Shown one piece after another: positions 1 to 12,476 of a DNA stretch of 64,000 nucleotides. The stretch is taken from the NCBI GenBank assembly GCA_963709505.1, contig CAVPXC010000019.1, forward strand, positions 124,001-188,000. Reading direction: 5' to 3'. Positions within the stretch are counted from its first letter, which is position 1; the number at the start of each line of letters is the position of its first letter. Source of the DNA: CAVPXC01 sp963709505 (lineage in GTDB: Bacteria > Chloroflexota > Anaerolineae > JAAEKA01). The translations under genes were made by a program, and so were the position numbers. Under the pieces are notes generated by a model that was given only the letters and a program-made list of their open reading frames with translations, did no database searches and was not told the origin of the DNA.

Positions 1-2
1 TG

Positions 3-1004
3 CAGCTACCCGAGGAGCTGGGACAAGCCCCGCTCGGGTTGATCGTTTGGTCGCCGGACAGCAAGCACTTTCTGGCAAATGCTATAGGCGACGAAGTGCT
101 TCGCGTGGGCCAGATGGGATATTCGGCACTCGACCTCTATCTTGGCGACGGCGAGACCGGCGAGGTCAAATTCCTGGCCCATAACGCCGGTTGGCCGGCT
201 TGGAGTCGGGATGGTCTCTCCATCTACTACTTGACTGGGCGCGCCGAGGGCGATCGGGTTCGGTACGACCTGTACCGGGCAGATGCTGCCCTTGCCAAAC
301 CGGAGCTCCTTGCCACCGGCGTAGGAGAACCGGGAACGCAGCCCGCGGTGTCGGAGCTGGCCGATGGGAGTGTGGTGCTACTGAACCAAGCGTACCAAGT
401 TGCCGTCTTGGACCAGGGCGCACTTACGCCGGTTGCCGACCTGGTGGGAGTAGAGGCGATTCGCGGCAAGTCGGCCGGTTTTTCCCTTGCGCCTGACGGC
501 CACAGCCTGATCGTCCTGTCGCAGGATACGGCCACCCTAGTCGATCTGGCGACGCCGGGGGTTGAAACTCGGCTAAACGGCCTGATCCATTTTTCGCAAA
601 ATGTGGCTTGGACTGCGGATAGCAGCCACTTAGCCTATGGCACGTCCGCCGGCATTTTCATCTATGATCGTCTGGCAAAGTCGGAACGCGCGGTTGCGGG
701 GCGCGCACCTCTTGGCTTCCCACCCGATGACCAGACCGCTGGCTTTCACGTGCCCGTCTGGTCGCCGGACGAACAGATCATACTGTTCGCGGCTTCAACC
801 CAGGACTGGGAGCGGCGAGGTCTTCTCGGCGTCGACTCGGCCTTTCAGTTTGCTGCCCTGGTAGATGGCACACAGTGGAAGGCGATATCGGACTTGGTGA
901 TGACCGTGGCTCCGGACAAAGTGCGAGCCATCGAGTTTCGGCGGGAGCCGGCAACAGGGCGGGAGAGCCCCACTTTGGTCAATCTGACCTGGACACATCC
1001 GTAG
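3..1004 (+). CDS. TolB-like beta-propeller protein, 5' end outside the window
   Basis: The reading frame is open to the left edge, so the true start is outside the window. The protein carries about five PD40/WD40-like blades, each with a W-S-P-D or related turn: VWSPDSKHFL, AWSRDGLSIYYL, FSLAPDGHSLIVL, AWTADSSHLAYG and VWSPDEQIILFA. This pattern is typical of TolB-type six-bladed propellers that act as extracytoplasmic binding or scaffold modules. No catalytic motif is visible and the N-terminal signal peptide, if any, is not in view. A dispersed repeat begins just after the stop codon. Substrate and partner are unknown. Confidence 0.75.
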   Translation, partial: QLPEELGQAPLGLIVWSPDSKHFLANAIGDEVLRVGQMGYSALDLYLGDGETGEVKFLAHNAGWPAWSRDGLSIYYLTGRAEGDRVRYDLYRADAALAKPELLATGVGEPGTQPAVSELADGSVVLLNQAYQVAVLDQGALTPVADLVGVEAIRGKSAGFSLAPDGHSLIVLSQDTATLVDLATPGVETRLNGLIHFSQNVAWTADSSHLAYGTSAGIFIYDRLAKSERAVAGRAPLGFPPDDQTAGFHVPVWSPDEQIILFAASTQDWERRGLLGVDSAFQFAALVDGTQWKAISDLVMTVAPDKVRAIEFRREPATGRESPTLVNLTWTHP

Positions 1005-1006
1005 CC

Positions 1007-1040
1007 TGAGAACCGCGGATAGCTGAGGCGTGGACCGGAA
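1007..1040 (+). repeat. Dispersed repeat with TGAGAACCGCGGA core (copy 1)
   Basis: The 13-mer TGAGAACCGCGGA occurs here, at 14854 and at 47064. Each copy is followed 15-40 bases later by a second G-C-rich half resembling GCGGATCGGA. Copies 1 and 2 sit directly at the 3' end of a gene. It looks like a small intergenic element rather than a gene. Confidence 0.5.
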
Positions 1041-1135
1041 GTGCCCGCAGGTTTTCATTGACGGTGGTGCGCCCAGCGCATGGGCGTCTAACCTGAGTAT
1101 TCAAACTTCTCAATCAATCTGTGCGGGAGGGACCC

Positions 1136-2402
1136 ATGGATCACAGACTGTATAGAATATGTTGTTTGGCAAAGTATGTTGCCATCGCGACAGCACTTGG
1201 CATGTTGGCCAGTGCGACCGCGACCGCCAGCGTCAACGCGGCGCAGAGGGTTTTCGGGATCACGCTGAGCGCACCCACGGCCTCGTTCGTCGTCAAGGTC
1301 GTCGATCCTGATTGCCGGCGCTCGGGAGAGCCGGTCGCAGTCACCTATCCATCGGCCGATGAAGCGGTCAAAGATACGATTCCTGGCGAGTGGTGGCCAG
1401 CAGGTGGGTACAGCGCGCCGATGTACAACAGTGCGCTTAAGTCCGCTTCGATCATCATTCGCTCGAGGATCGCTTACCAGGCCGACCATCCACTATACGC
1501 TAGCGCGGCCTACGCGACCGCCAACGTCGACTGGCCGGCGGGCCAGCAGTTACCGATTAACTGCGGTGAATGGCAGATGAATACTATTTTGCCAAAGCCG
1601 ATCAATTCCAACCAGGGCGGCAGTTATTGGGGCAACAATAGCGCGTACCAAAGCAACCTGGCGGTCGATCAAACCACCGGCATGGTTATCGTTCGCGATA
1701 CGGGCAGTGTCATCGTCGCCGAGTGGAATCCGTCCGTTGAGGATCGATCCGTCGTCTGCAACTACACCAGCCAAGACTGGGGGTACTGTGCCGTCAACGC
1801 ACTTGCCGAGCACCTGAACTCACCCTGGGGCCAAAATCGGCTAGCCCGCCGGGTGAATACGAGCCCATCCAACCGGGTCGAGTTTCAGGCCGAGGCCTAC
1901 AACGAGCGCGTCAGCCGGTACCATCCCTACGGATATAGCTACTGGTCGTGGAGCAATTCCTCAGCGGACGGGACGGGCTCGGATGGCTCCACCTGGACGG
2001 GAACGCATTACATGAAGGCAAATCCCAATAACGGCGTTGGTTTTGCCAGCAACGAGAACTACCATGTGTATAGCCCGGTTATCGCCTACAAGGTCGCCTT
2101 TCCGCAATCCGGCATCTTCTACGTCTGCGTTCGAGGGATGGGCGGCACGATAAGTGACGAACTCGCTTCATGCCGGCATCGACGACAACAACGACGGCGT
2201 CGCCGACGCTACCACTGCCCTCGACATGACCGGCAACTGGCACCTCAGGTCATGGCAATGGTCGAACCGGCGCCTTGGCGGCTCGTATGCCACGGTACAG
2301 GTCAGCGGCAATCCATTTCACACGCTCAAGGTCTGGATGCGCGAGGACGGTATGCGGGTCGACAAGATCGTGCTCAGCACGAGTGCAAGCTGTCCAGGCT
2401 AG
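1136..2402 (+). CDS. Secreted CBM-like protein, frameshifted near residue 340
   Basis: I place the start at the ATG at 1136, behind GGGAGGG; a GTG at 1121 is in frame but has no ribosome binding site. Residues 1-35 form a signal peptide (hydrophobic VAIATALGMLASATATA followed by VNAAQ). The middle part is rich in Trp, Tyr and Asn. The C-terminal 150 residues resemble carbohydrate-binding modules found at the ends of glycoside hydrolases, ending in LKVWMREDGMRVDKIVLS. The frame breaks at about 2158: upstream it reads GMGGTISD, and the matching continuation NSLHAGIDDNNDG lies one base later. Deleting one base there restores a protein of about 420 residues. Without the repair, the frame continues as Arg-rich nonsense to 2413. 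The protein is probably exported and binds a polysaccharide; no catalytic domain is recognised. Confidence 0.65.
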
Positions 2403-2520
2403 CGCCTGTTTGAAAAGTCGTCGCGCGATCCCGCCAAAAAAGGTGTATACTGAAAGTAACTTCGCAGCTCGCCCGGGGCTCTGGCGTCGTGACCTGTTCT
2501 GAAGGGAAGGAGTACAGAAC

Positions 2521-3015
2521 ATGCGTCTCAAATACCTCGTTGCCATCCTCGTTTTGCTGGCGCTCGCCGTACCGGCATCGCCCGCGCACGCCGGCGGCAT
2601 CGTCAGCGTCTGCGACGAAGCGCACTTGCTGACAGCGCTGGCAGGCGGCGGCACGGTGACCTTCAGTTGCAGCGGCACGATCACCTTGACAGCCGGGATC
2701 ACGATTGCGGCTGTCACGACCATTGACGGCAGCGGGCAGACCGTCACCATCAGCGGCAACAACGCAGTGCGAGTGTTCACTGTAAACTCAGGGGTTACGC
2801 TCAACCTGAATAAGTTGACCGTTGCCAACAGCCCGGCGGGTGGAAACTGCTCCGGCAACATCACCGATGGCGGCGGTAACCTGAGCTATCCCGATGCCAC
2901 TTGCCCTGGCATCAACAGCGACCCTTTGCTCGTCCCGTTGCAGACAGGTGTCTCTACCTGTAACTTCTGGATGGCGGCCTGGTATTGCGCGCGCCGGCGC
3001 AACCAAACCTCATAG
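2521..3015 (+). pseudogene. Truncated secreted beta-helix (Pmp-like) protein remnant
   Basis: The start is clear: an ATG behind GGAAGGAG, then a signal peptide ending PASPAHAGG. Residues 28-95 have the repeated T-I-x-G and V-T-I-S-G pattern of right-handed beta-helix adhesins, such as TIDGSGQTVTISGNN. At about residue 102 the text jumps from LNLNKLTVANS to GGNCSGNITDGGGNLSYPD, which in this family is the C-terminal part, so the central coils seem to be deleted. After residue 140 the reading frame runs into the 3' end of the gene on the other strand (GVSTCNFWMAAW is antisense to it). The locus looks like an internally deleted remnant joined to foreign sequence. Any product would be exported but unlikely to fold normally. 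Confidence 0.6.
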
Positions 3016-3182
3016 GTGCCTGCCCACGCCGACCAATCCATCACCCAGGCGTCATCTGCCGGTTCTTCGCCCTTCATGTATGACTCGTAGAATGTCTCAG
3101 ACAACACCCCGTATTTGCGTTCGTATGTCTGCAAGTCCTGCTCCAACACGTGAATATCCTGCAAAATATCATCTAGTGTCAT
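2886..3182 (-). CDS. Small acidic antitoxin-like protein with altered 3' end
   Basis: The start is the ATG at 3182 behind GAGAGGAG; upstream in-frame codons lack a site. The first 72 codons encode an acidic, helical protein (MTLDDILQDIHVLEQDL ... KYGVLSETFYESY ... DDAWVMDWSAWAGTYEVW). I know this type as a short conserved hypothetical often encoded beside a small partner gene in cyanobacteria and Chloroflexota, probably as the antitoxin of a toxin-antitoxin pair. That role is inferred from memory of the family. The last 20 or so codons (after KLQVETP) are antisense to the beta-helix remnant, so the native tail and any downstream partner are missing. It is probably an orphan. Confidence 0.5.
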   Translation of the reverse strand: MTLDDILQDIHVLEQDLQTYERKYGVLSETFYESYMKGEEPADDAWVMDWSAWAGTYEVWLRRRAQYQAAIQKLQVETPVCNGTSKGSLLMPGQVASG

Positions 3183-3407
3183 AGAGTTTCTCCTCTCACA
3201 CAGGGCGCCACTCACTTTACTGCATAGCGTCATTATAACCCTTTGATCCCGAACTGGCAACTGAATCCCGTAGCCGCAACGCTGCTAATAGCTCGTCTTT
3301 GCTCGTTGGACTTATCATACCTCACGTTCTCGTTACGCTTACTGACAGTGTTAACGTAAGGTTACACTACTCCGTGAGGCAAATCTGCAGGGAGGCAATT
3401 CGACCAC
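3183..3407. other. Intergenic stretch with no gene recognised
   Basis: This region lies between the antitoxin-like gene (minus strand) and the trp promoter (plus strand). It contains a rough repeat of TTACGTT/GTTAACG words at 3327-3366 (TCTCGTTACG, AGTGTTAACGTAAGGTTAC), possibly an operator or the minus-strand promoter. No reading frame here has family features. Confidence 0.4.
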
Positions 3408-3436
3408 TTGACACCTGACCGTTCTCGTGGCATAAT
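3408..3436 (+). promoter_or_regulatory. Sigma70 promoter of the trp operon
   Basis: A perfect -35 TTGACA (3408-3413), a 17-base spacer, and a -10 CATAAT (3431-3436). Transcription would start near 3443, immediately before the T-box leader. Confidence 0.75.
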
Positions 3437-3443
3437 CGCCCCC

Positions 3444-3947
3444 ACAGTTGAAAACTCGAAAGACGTCGAACCGGAAGAGTAACTGTCGTAAAAGCGGGTT
3501 CCAGAGAGCCGGCGGTCGGTGGAAGACCGGCAACAGCGCAGACAGCGAATGGGCCGGGGAGTTGGGCCGTGAATAATTGTCAATGGTGAATTGTCAATTG
3601 TCAATGGTGAATGAAGCGGAGGACTTCTTGACATTGACAATCAGCAATTGACCAGTGACAATTCAGTAGCTGGCCTCGGAGACGCCACCGTTATCAGGGC
3701 GCTGGAGATCGATTTAGTTGGCAGTAGACAGTCAACAGTCAACACTAAGGTATTCTTGCTGACCACTGTACACTGTATACTGTACACTGAAATCCGTCTT
3801 CGCAGAGTGAGGCTGGTATGAGATAGACCCTGCGCCCCACGCAGGATCTGTTATTTCCAGCCTAACCAGGGTGGCACCACGAGATACGCTAACGCCTCTC
3901 GTCCCTGCAGCGCACGGTCGTTGCGCGGGACAAGAGGCGTTTTTTTT
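3444..3947 (+). promoter_or_regulatory. Trp-specific T-box leader with intrinsic terminator
   Basis: All landmarks of a T-box riboswitch are present. Stem I contains GGAAGAGTA (3473-3481), AGAGAGCCGG (3503-3512) and the distal pair CGGTCGGTGGAAGACCGG. The specifier loop reads GAA-UGG-G, with UGG (Trp) at 3550-3552. The T-box proper, AGGGTGGCACCACG, is at 3868-3881. Its bulge UGGC (3872-3875) would pair with the GCCA end of a tRNA with discriminator G, as in bacterial tRNA-Trp. The terminator pairs ACGCCTCTCGTCCC (3891-3904) with GGGACAAGAGGCGT (3927-3940), followed by eight T. The competing antiterminator pairs CAGGG with CCCTG. Uncharged tRNA-Trp should therefore switch on trpE and the genes behind it. 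The linker between Stem I and the antiterminator is filled with 7-bp repeats instead of recognisable stems II and III. Confidence 0.9.
3569..3793 (+). repeat. Heptamer arrays inside the T-box leader
   Basis: Several short arrays with a 7-base period occupy the T-box linker: TGTCAAT/GGTGAAT units at 3569-3613, ATTGACA-like units at 3631-3663 (partly the reverse complement of the first array, so the two can pair), GTCAACA units at 3720-3746, and ACACTGT/ATACTGT units at 3763-3791. Each array has its own unit sequence but the same period. Confidence 0.75.
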
Positions 3948-3961
3948 CAGGAGACCAGCGC

Positions 3962-5446
<1,485 letters not shown>

Positions 5447-5467
<21 letters not shown>

Positions 5468-5563
5468 TGAATGATGAATGATGAATGCGGAGTACCAGAA
5501 ATGCACCATTCCGTCTTCGGCCTCCGCATTCATCATTCCGCACTCATCATTCATCATTCACCT
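5447..5563 (+). repeat. Inverted pair of heptamer arrays between trpE and trpS
   Basis: Units of TGATGAA/TGAATGC run from 5447 to about 5493, and the reverse complement (CATTCATCATTC type) runs from 5522 to about 5563. GGAATGATGAATGCGGAG (5447-5464) is the exact reverse complement of 5522-5539, so the transcript can form a long hairpin between the two genes. There is no T-run, so it is more likely a processing or stability element than a terminator. The trpE stop codon lies inside. Confidence 0.75.
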
Positions 5564-5599
5564 TGATCACTCAGTCTCTAGAAAATAGGAACGCATATT

Positions 5600-6646
<1,047 letters not shown>

Positions 6647-6652
6647 ACTGCC

Positions 6653-7246
6653 ATGATCGCATTTATCGACAATTACAACTCATTCACCTACAACCTCGTC
6701 CAGTTCATCGGCGAGGTGATGCTCGAAGACCGGCTGGGCGATCCGCACAAGGAGTTACGGGTGTGGCGCAACGACCAAACCACAGTCGAGGCGCTGGCCG
6801 ATCTCAAGCCGGATCATATCATCATCTCGCCGGGACCGGGCACACCTCAGCATGACAGCGGCATCAGCAACGACGTAATTCGTCACTTCTACAAGACCAC
6901 GCCGATCCTGGGCGTCTGCCTGGGGCAGCAGTGCATGGGCCACGTGTTCGGCGGCGTGGTGTCTCGCGCGCCGCGGCTGATGCACGGCAAGGTGTCGCCG
7001 GTCTACCACACCGGTAAAGGCATCTTCTACAACCTGCCCAGCCCGTTCCAGGCAACTCGCTATCACTCGCTGATTGTCCAGGAGCCCCTGCCGGCCGAGT
7101 TGGAACTAACCGCCTTCACGATGGAGGGTGAAGTCATGGGCCTCCGCCACCGGGATTACCCCACCGCCGGCGTGCAGTTCCACCCGGAAAGCATCCTAAC
7201 CGAACACGGCAAGCAGATTCTGCGCAATTTTCTGACGCTGCGATAG
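6653..7246 (+). CDS. trpG: Anthranilate synthase component II (glutamine amidotransferase)
   Basis: A 197-residue class I glutamine amidotransferase that releases ammonia from glutamine for TrpE. Visible motifs are IDNYNSFTYNLVQ at the N-terminus, the oxyanion strand ISPGPGTP, the nucleophile Cys in GVCLGQQCMG, and the catalytic His-Glu pair in VQFHPESILTEHG. The ribosome binding site AAGGAGG lies within the end of trpS and the gap is only 6 bases, so the two genes are probably translationally coupled. trpD follows at once. Confidence 0.95.
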   Translation: MIAFIDNYNSFTYNLVQFIGEVMLEDRLGDPHKELRVWRNDQTTVEALADLKPDHIIISPGPGTPQHDSGISNDVIRHFYKTTPILGVCLGQQCMGHVFGGVVSRAPRLMHGKVSPVYHTGKGIFYNLPSPFQATRYHSLIVQEPLPAELELTAFTMEGEVMGLRHRDYPTAGVQFHPESILTEHGKQILRNFLTLR

Positions 7247-7265
7247 GTTGGGGAAAGGAGATCCC

Positions 7266-8288
7266 ATGATCCAACAGGCCATTGCCAAACTCCTAGACCG
7301 CCAGGATCTCAGTGAACACGATGCCTATGCGACCATGATGCAGATCATGGCCGGCGACGCGACGGGTGCGCAGATTGGCGGGTTCTTGGTAGCACTGCGC
7401 ATGAAGGGCGAGACCGTGCCGGAGATCGCCGGTTGTGCGCGCGCGATGCGCGACAACGCGGTCCACGTGCACCCGAGGCGGGCCGGCCACGACGGCCGGC
7501 CGTTGACTGACATCGTCGGCACAGGCGGCGACCACTCGGGCACGTTCAACATCTCGACCACGGCGGCTTTCGTCATTGCCGGGGCAGGGGTTCCGGTGGC
7601 AAAGCATGGCAACCGCTCGATCACCAGCAAGGCCGGCAGCGCTGACGTGCTCGGCGCGCTGGGCGTGCGGCTCGATATCGCCCCCGAACAGGTCGCCCGC
7701 TGCATCGACGAGGCCGGAATCGGTTTCTGCTATGCGGTCAACCATCATCCGGCCATGCGCTATGCGATCGGGCCGCGCCGCGAGCTGGCCGCGCGCACCG
7801 TGTTCAACATTCTCGGCCCGTTGACCAACCCGGCCGGCGCCACCCACATGGCCATCGGCGTCTTCAGCCCCGATCTGACCGAGCCGCTGGCCGGTGTGCT
7901 GGGCCGGCTCGGCAGCCTGGCAGCCTTTGTGGTCCATGGTTTCGGCGGCATGGACGAACTGAGCCTGGCTGGGCCAAACCGGATCAGCGCGCTGCGAAAC
8001 GACCAGGTAACCACCTTCGAGCTGGACGCAGTCGAGATGGGCTTTGGCCGCGCCTCGCTGGCCGAGTTGAAGGGCGGCGACGCCAACGACAATGCCGTCA
8101 TCACCCGTCGTATCCTGAGCGGTGAGGAGCGCGGCCCGAAACGCGACGCCGTACTGCTCAACGCCGCCATGGGATTGGCTTTACCCGATGGCGACTGGAA
8201 GGCCGCACTGATGCGCGCCTACGAAAGCCTTGACAGCGGCGCAGCCGGAAAGGCTTTGGACAAGATGATCGAGATAAGCAACTCATGA
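7266..8288 (+). CDS. trpD: Anthranilate phosphoribosyltransferase
   Basis: Transfers the phosphoribosyl group of PRPP to anthranilate. I choose the ATG at 7266, behind AAGGAG with 6-base spacing, over the in-frame TTG at 7248. The 340-residue product has the family glycine loop DIVGTGGD (residues about 82-89), NISTTAAFV, the KHGNRSITSKAGSAD segment, and PRRELAARTVFNILGPLTNP. The stop overlaps the trpC start as ATGA, which points to coupled translation. Confidence 0.95.
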   Translation: MIQQAIAKLLDRQDLSEHDAYATMMQIMAGDATGAQIGGFLVALRMKGETVPEIAGCARAMRDNAVHVHPRRAGHDGRPLTDIVGTGGDHSGTFNISTTAAFVIAGAGVPVAKHGNRSITSKAGSADVLGALGVRLDIAPEQVARCIDEAGIGFCYAVNHHPAMRYAIGPRRELAARTVFNILGPLTNPAGATHMAIGVFSPDLTEPLAGVLGRLGSLAAFVVHGFGGMDELSLAGPNRISALRNDQVTTFELDAVEMGFGRASLAELKGGDANDNAVITRRILSGEERGPKRDAVLLNAAMGLALPDGDWKAALMRAYESLDSGAAGKALDKMIEISNS

Positions 8289-9262
8289 CAAAACAAACTA
8301 ACCCCGACCGGCCACCGCGCTCGTCCGAGCCGAAAACCCACAGCCACGAGGAACGCTTGCGCTACCAAGGCAAGATGCTCGACGAGATCATGGAATGGAA
8401 ACGCAATGATCTTCCCGCCCGCCAGGCCGCAATGCCATTGACCAGCCTGCGAGCCCTTGCGGCCACCGCCCCTGATCCGGCTGACTTCGCCGCGGCCCTG
8501 CGCAGACCCGGCGTCAGCCTGATCGCCGAAGTCAAACGGGCCAGCCCGACGCGCGGCCTGCTGTGCAAGGATTTCGACCCGACGCGATTGGCCCGCACCT
8601 ATGCCGACGGCGGCGCATCGGCCATTTCGGTGCTCACCGATGGTCGCTTCTTCCAGGGTCAGCTCGAACACCTGACAACTGTCAAGCAGACGGTTACCAC
8701 ATGGCAAGCCACCGGTCAGGTCCAAACAAGATCCAAAGCACCCGCTGGCGGGCAAAAGGGCGGAAAGAGCGCACCTCCCCCGCAGGTGAGACCCGTGATC
8801 CCCGTGCTGCGAAAGGACTTCATTTTCGATCCGTACCAGGTGGTCGAGGCGCGAGTGGCGGGTGCAGACGCGCTGCTGTTGATCGTAGCCGTGCTGGGCG
8901 ACAATGATTTGAAAGGATTGATCGAGGAGACCCGCCGCTACGGCATGGAGGCGCTGGTTGAGGTGCATGACGAGGCGGAAGTGGAACGTGCCTTGGCCGC
9001 CGGCGCGCGCGTGATTGGCGTCAACAACCGCGACCTGCGCACTTTTGCCATCGACCTGCAGACAACCGCCCGCCTACGACCGTTGATTCCACGGGATCGT
9101 GTGCTTGTGAGCGAAAGCGGCATCCGAACCTCGGACGATGTGCGTCGCCTGGCCGATATGGGGGTCGACGCCATGTTGGTTGGAGAGAGCCTGGTTGCTG
9201 CAGACCCAAGGGAGCGCCAGCGCAAAGTGACGAACTTAGTGTGGGCAGGCAGAAGGGTGTGA
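8285..9262 (+). CDS. trpC: Indole-3-glycerol phosphate synthase with an inserted loop
   Basis: Closes the indole ring (CdRP to indole-3-glycerol phosphate). Catalytic barrel strands are present: LIAEVKRASPTRG, VLRKDFIFDPYQV, LVEVHDEAEVE, GVNNRDLRTF and VSESGIRT. Two oddities stand out. There is a charged N-terminal extension of roughly 25 residues. A low-complexity insertion of about 30 residues (from about TTWQATGQVQ through GGQKGGKSAPPPQ, residues 139-170) sits between the helix after strand 2 and the strand carrying the catalytic Lys in LRKDF. The insertion keeps frame and the rest is well conserved, so the enzyme is probably active. It starts with an ATGA overlap with trpD. Confidence 0.93.
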   Translation: MTKQTNPDRPPRSSEPKTHSHEERLRYQGKMLDEIMEWKRNDLPARQAAMPLTSLRALAATAPDPADFAAALRRPGVSLIAEVKRASPTRGLLCKDFDPTRLARTYADGGASAISVLTDGRFFQGQLEHLTTVKQTVTTWQATGQVQTRSKAPAGGQKGGKSAPPPQVRPVIPVLRKDFIFDPYQVVEARVAGADALLLIVAVLGDNDLKGLIEETRRYGMEALVEVHDEAEVERALAAGARVIGVNNRDLRTFAIDLQTTARLRPLIPRDRVLVSESGIRTSDDVRRLADMGVDAMLVGESLVAADPRERQRKVTNLVWAGRRV

Positions 9263-9311
9263 ATAGTGCCCGCTCCGGGGTGCTTCGCAAAGGGTGGCAA
9301 GTGTAAAGATC

Positions 9312-10037
9312 ATGACTGGAACCATCTTGAACGCAGTCGCTGTCGTCATCGGCAGCCTGATCGGCATACTCCTGGGCAATCGCCTGCCGGACAAAGTGCG
9401 AGAAACCGTGCTCAACGGCCTGGGGCTGATGGTGCTGGTCGTGGGCATCAACATGGCGCTGCAAAGCCAAAACATCCTGATCCCAATGTTCAGCGTGCTC
9501 GTTGGCGGGATCATCGGCGAGTTGCTGCGGATCGAAGATGGACTGCAGGCGGTCGGCATATGGTTGGAACGCAAAACCGGCCGCTACCTTGGGCGTGGCG
9601 AGCGAGGCAACGTGGTTCGCGCGTTCGTTACCGCCAGCCTCGTCTTCTGTGTCGGTCCGTTAGCGATCCTTGGCTCGATCCAGGACGGCCTGACCGGCGA
9701 CACCCAGCTTCTGGTCATCAAATCGACGCTGGACGGCTTCGCCTCGCTCGCCTTTGCTGCCACCCTGGGTCCGGGAGTGATCCTGTCTGCGCTTGCCGTG
9801 TTCGTTTACCAAGGCGCAATCAGCCTGGCCGCCAGCGGCTTGGGCAGCATCCTGGGCGAGGTGACCCGACAAACCCCCTGGGTGGTCGAAATGACGGCCG
9901 CTGGCGGTGTGCTCATCATAGGCATCGGCTTATTGCTGTTGGAGTTGAAGCGCATCCGCGTCGGAAACTTGCTGCCAGCGGTTGCGCTTGCGCCGCTGAT
10001 TGTGGTGATTCTCGCGGCCCTAGGTGTAAGCCTCTGA
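9312..10037 (+). CDS. DUF554 family membrane protein
   Basis: The start is the ATG at 9312, which gives the usual family N-terminus (MTGTILNAVAVVIGSLIGILLGN); a GTG at 9294 is possible. The 241-residue protein has about six hydrophobic helices with many Gly and conserved polar residues inside membranes, including LVVGINMAL, CVGPLAILGSIQDGL and KSTLDGFASLAFAATLG. DUF554 (YdfK-type) proteins are predicted membrane transporters or channels of unknown substrate. It follows trpC by 49 bases on the same strand and may belong to the same transcript. Confidence 0.85.
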   Translation: MTGTILNAVAVVIGSLIGILLGNRLPDKVRETVLNGLGLMVLVVGINMALQSQNILIPMFSVLVGGIIGELLRIEDGLQAVGIWLERKTGRYLGRGERGNVVRAFVTASLVFCVGPLAILGSIQDGLTGDTQLLVIKSTLDGFASLAFAATLGPGVILSALAVFVYQGAISLAASGLGSILGEVTRQTPWVVEMTAAGGVLIIGIGLLLLELKRIRVGNLLPAVALAPLIVVILAALGVSL

Positions 10038-10182
10038 GAGCAAGCTATGGGAAACCTTGGCCCGCCTACTATGCGAGATTCCCCAAGGTACGCTCAGTTG
10101 GCTATAATGTGCCCAAGTCGATCCATGAGTTGGTGGAGTTCCGAGAATCCCTGTTTTGTGCCGTGAGCACCTCCGAGTTCCT

Positions 10183-11652
<1,470 letters not shown>

Positions 11653-11681
11653 AGGGTAGCGAACAGTAGCGGAATGACGAC

Positions 11682-12405
11682 ATGGCAGGTGAATCGGGCG
11701 AAAGACTGCGGGTGAAGATTTGTGGGTTGACAAACCTGGACGATGCACAAGTTGCCATGGAGGCCGGCGCGGACTTGCTGGGCTTTATTTTCTACGAAAA
11801 ATCGCCTCGCTACGTCGATCCAAGGACGGTGGCATCTATTGTCAGCGCGCTGAAGTACGCGCGACCCTCCACTCTCCACTCTCCACCCTCCACTCTTCAC
11901 CCTCCACCCTCCACCCTCCACCCTCCACCGCTCTTCGTCGGCGTCTTTGTCAATTCCTCGCTCGAACAGGTGACCTTGATGCTCGATCACTGCGGCCTGG
12001 ACCTGGCTCAATTGCACGGAGAAGAAGACCCAGAGCTGCTGGCGAGCCTGGCGGGACGCGCATTCAAGGCCGTGCGGCCTCGCTCCGCTGCGGAGGCGGA
12101 AGCTGCTGCTGCGCGCTATGCTAGCTTGGCCCCCCGCGGAGGCCCCGATCTGTTGATAGATGCCTATCATCCGGCCCTGCGCGGCGGCGGCGGCGAGTTG
12201 GGCGATTGGCGACTGGCAGCCAGGCTGGCGCCAACCTATCGCCTGCTGCTGGCCGGCGGACTGACGTCCGAAAACGTCGCCGAGGCGATACACCAGGTGC
12301 ACCCCTGGGGCGTGGACGTTGCCAGCGGCGTCGAGGACCGCACCCGGGCGCAAGGACCACGTCCGGGTGCGGTCCTTCATCGCCGCAGCCAAAGGATCTG
12401 GTTAA
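11682..12405 (+). CDS. trpF: Phosphoribosylanthranilate isomerase with in-frame heptamer insert and 3' frameshift
   Basis: Converts phosphoribosylanthranilate to CdRP. Barrel motifs are present: VKICGLTNLDDA, GADLLGFIFYEKSPRYV, LFVGVFVN, LAQLHGEED, AFKAVRP, LLLAGGLTSENV and GVDVASGVE. Nine 7-bp repeats (63 bases, 21 codons of a Ser-Thr-Leu-His-Pro text) are inserted in frame at 11867-11929, between the helix VASIVSAL and the strand LFVGVFVN. At about 12339 one extra base shifts the frame. After removal the expected end APGRKDHVRVRSFIAAAKG reads to a stop at 12405; the uncorrected frame runs on to 12467. The catalytic Cys (KICG) and Asp (LLIDAYHP) are both retained. Confidence 0.85.
11867..11929 (+). 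repeat. Nine heptamers inserted in frame in trpF
   Basis: Nine tandem units of CTCCACY (CTCCACT, CTCCACC, one CTTCACC) make exactly 63 bases, so the reading frame is kept. The complementary type of unit (GTGGAGG/GTGGAGA) occurs just upstream at 11634-11650, at the end of the decarboxylase gene. Confidence 0.85.
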
Positions 12406-12476
12406 TGCCGGCGACTTCGTGTCTTTTGGCATCCCAGCGATCCTGTGGGAGCTCTGACAAGAAATGAAATGCGGAC

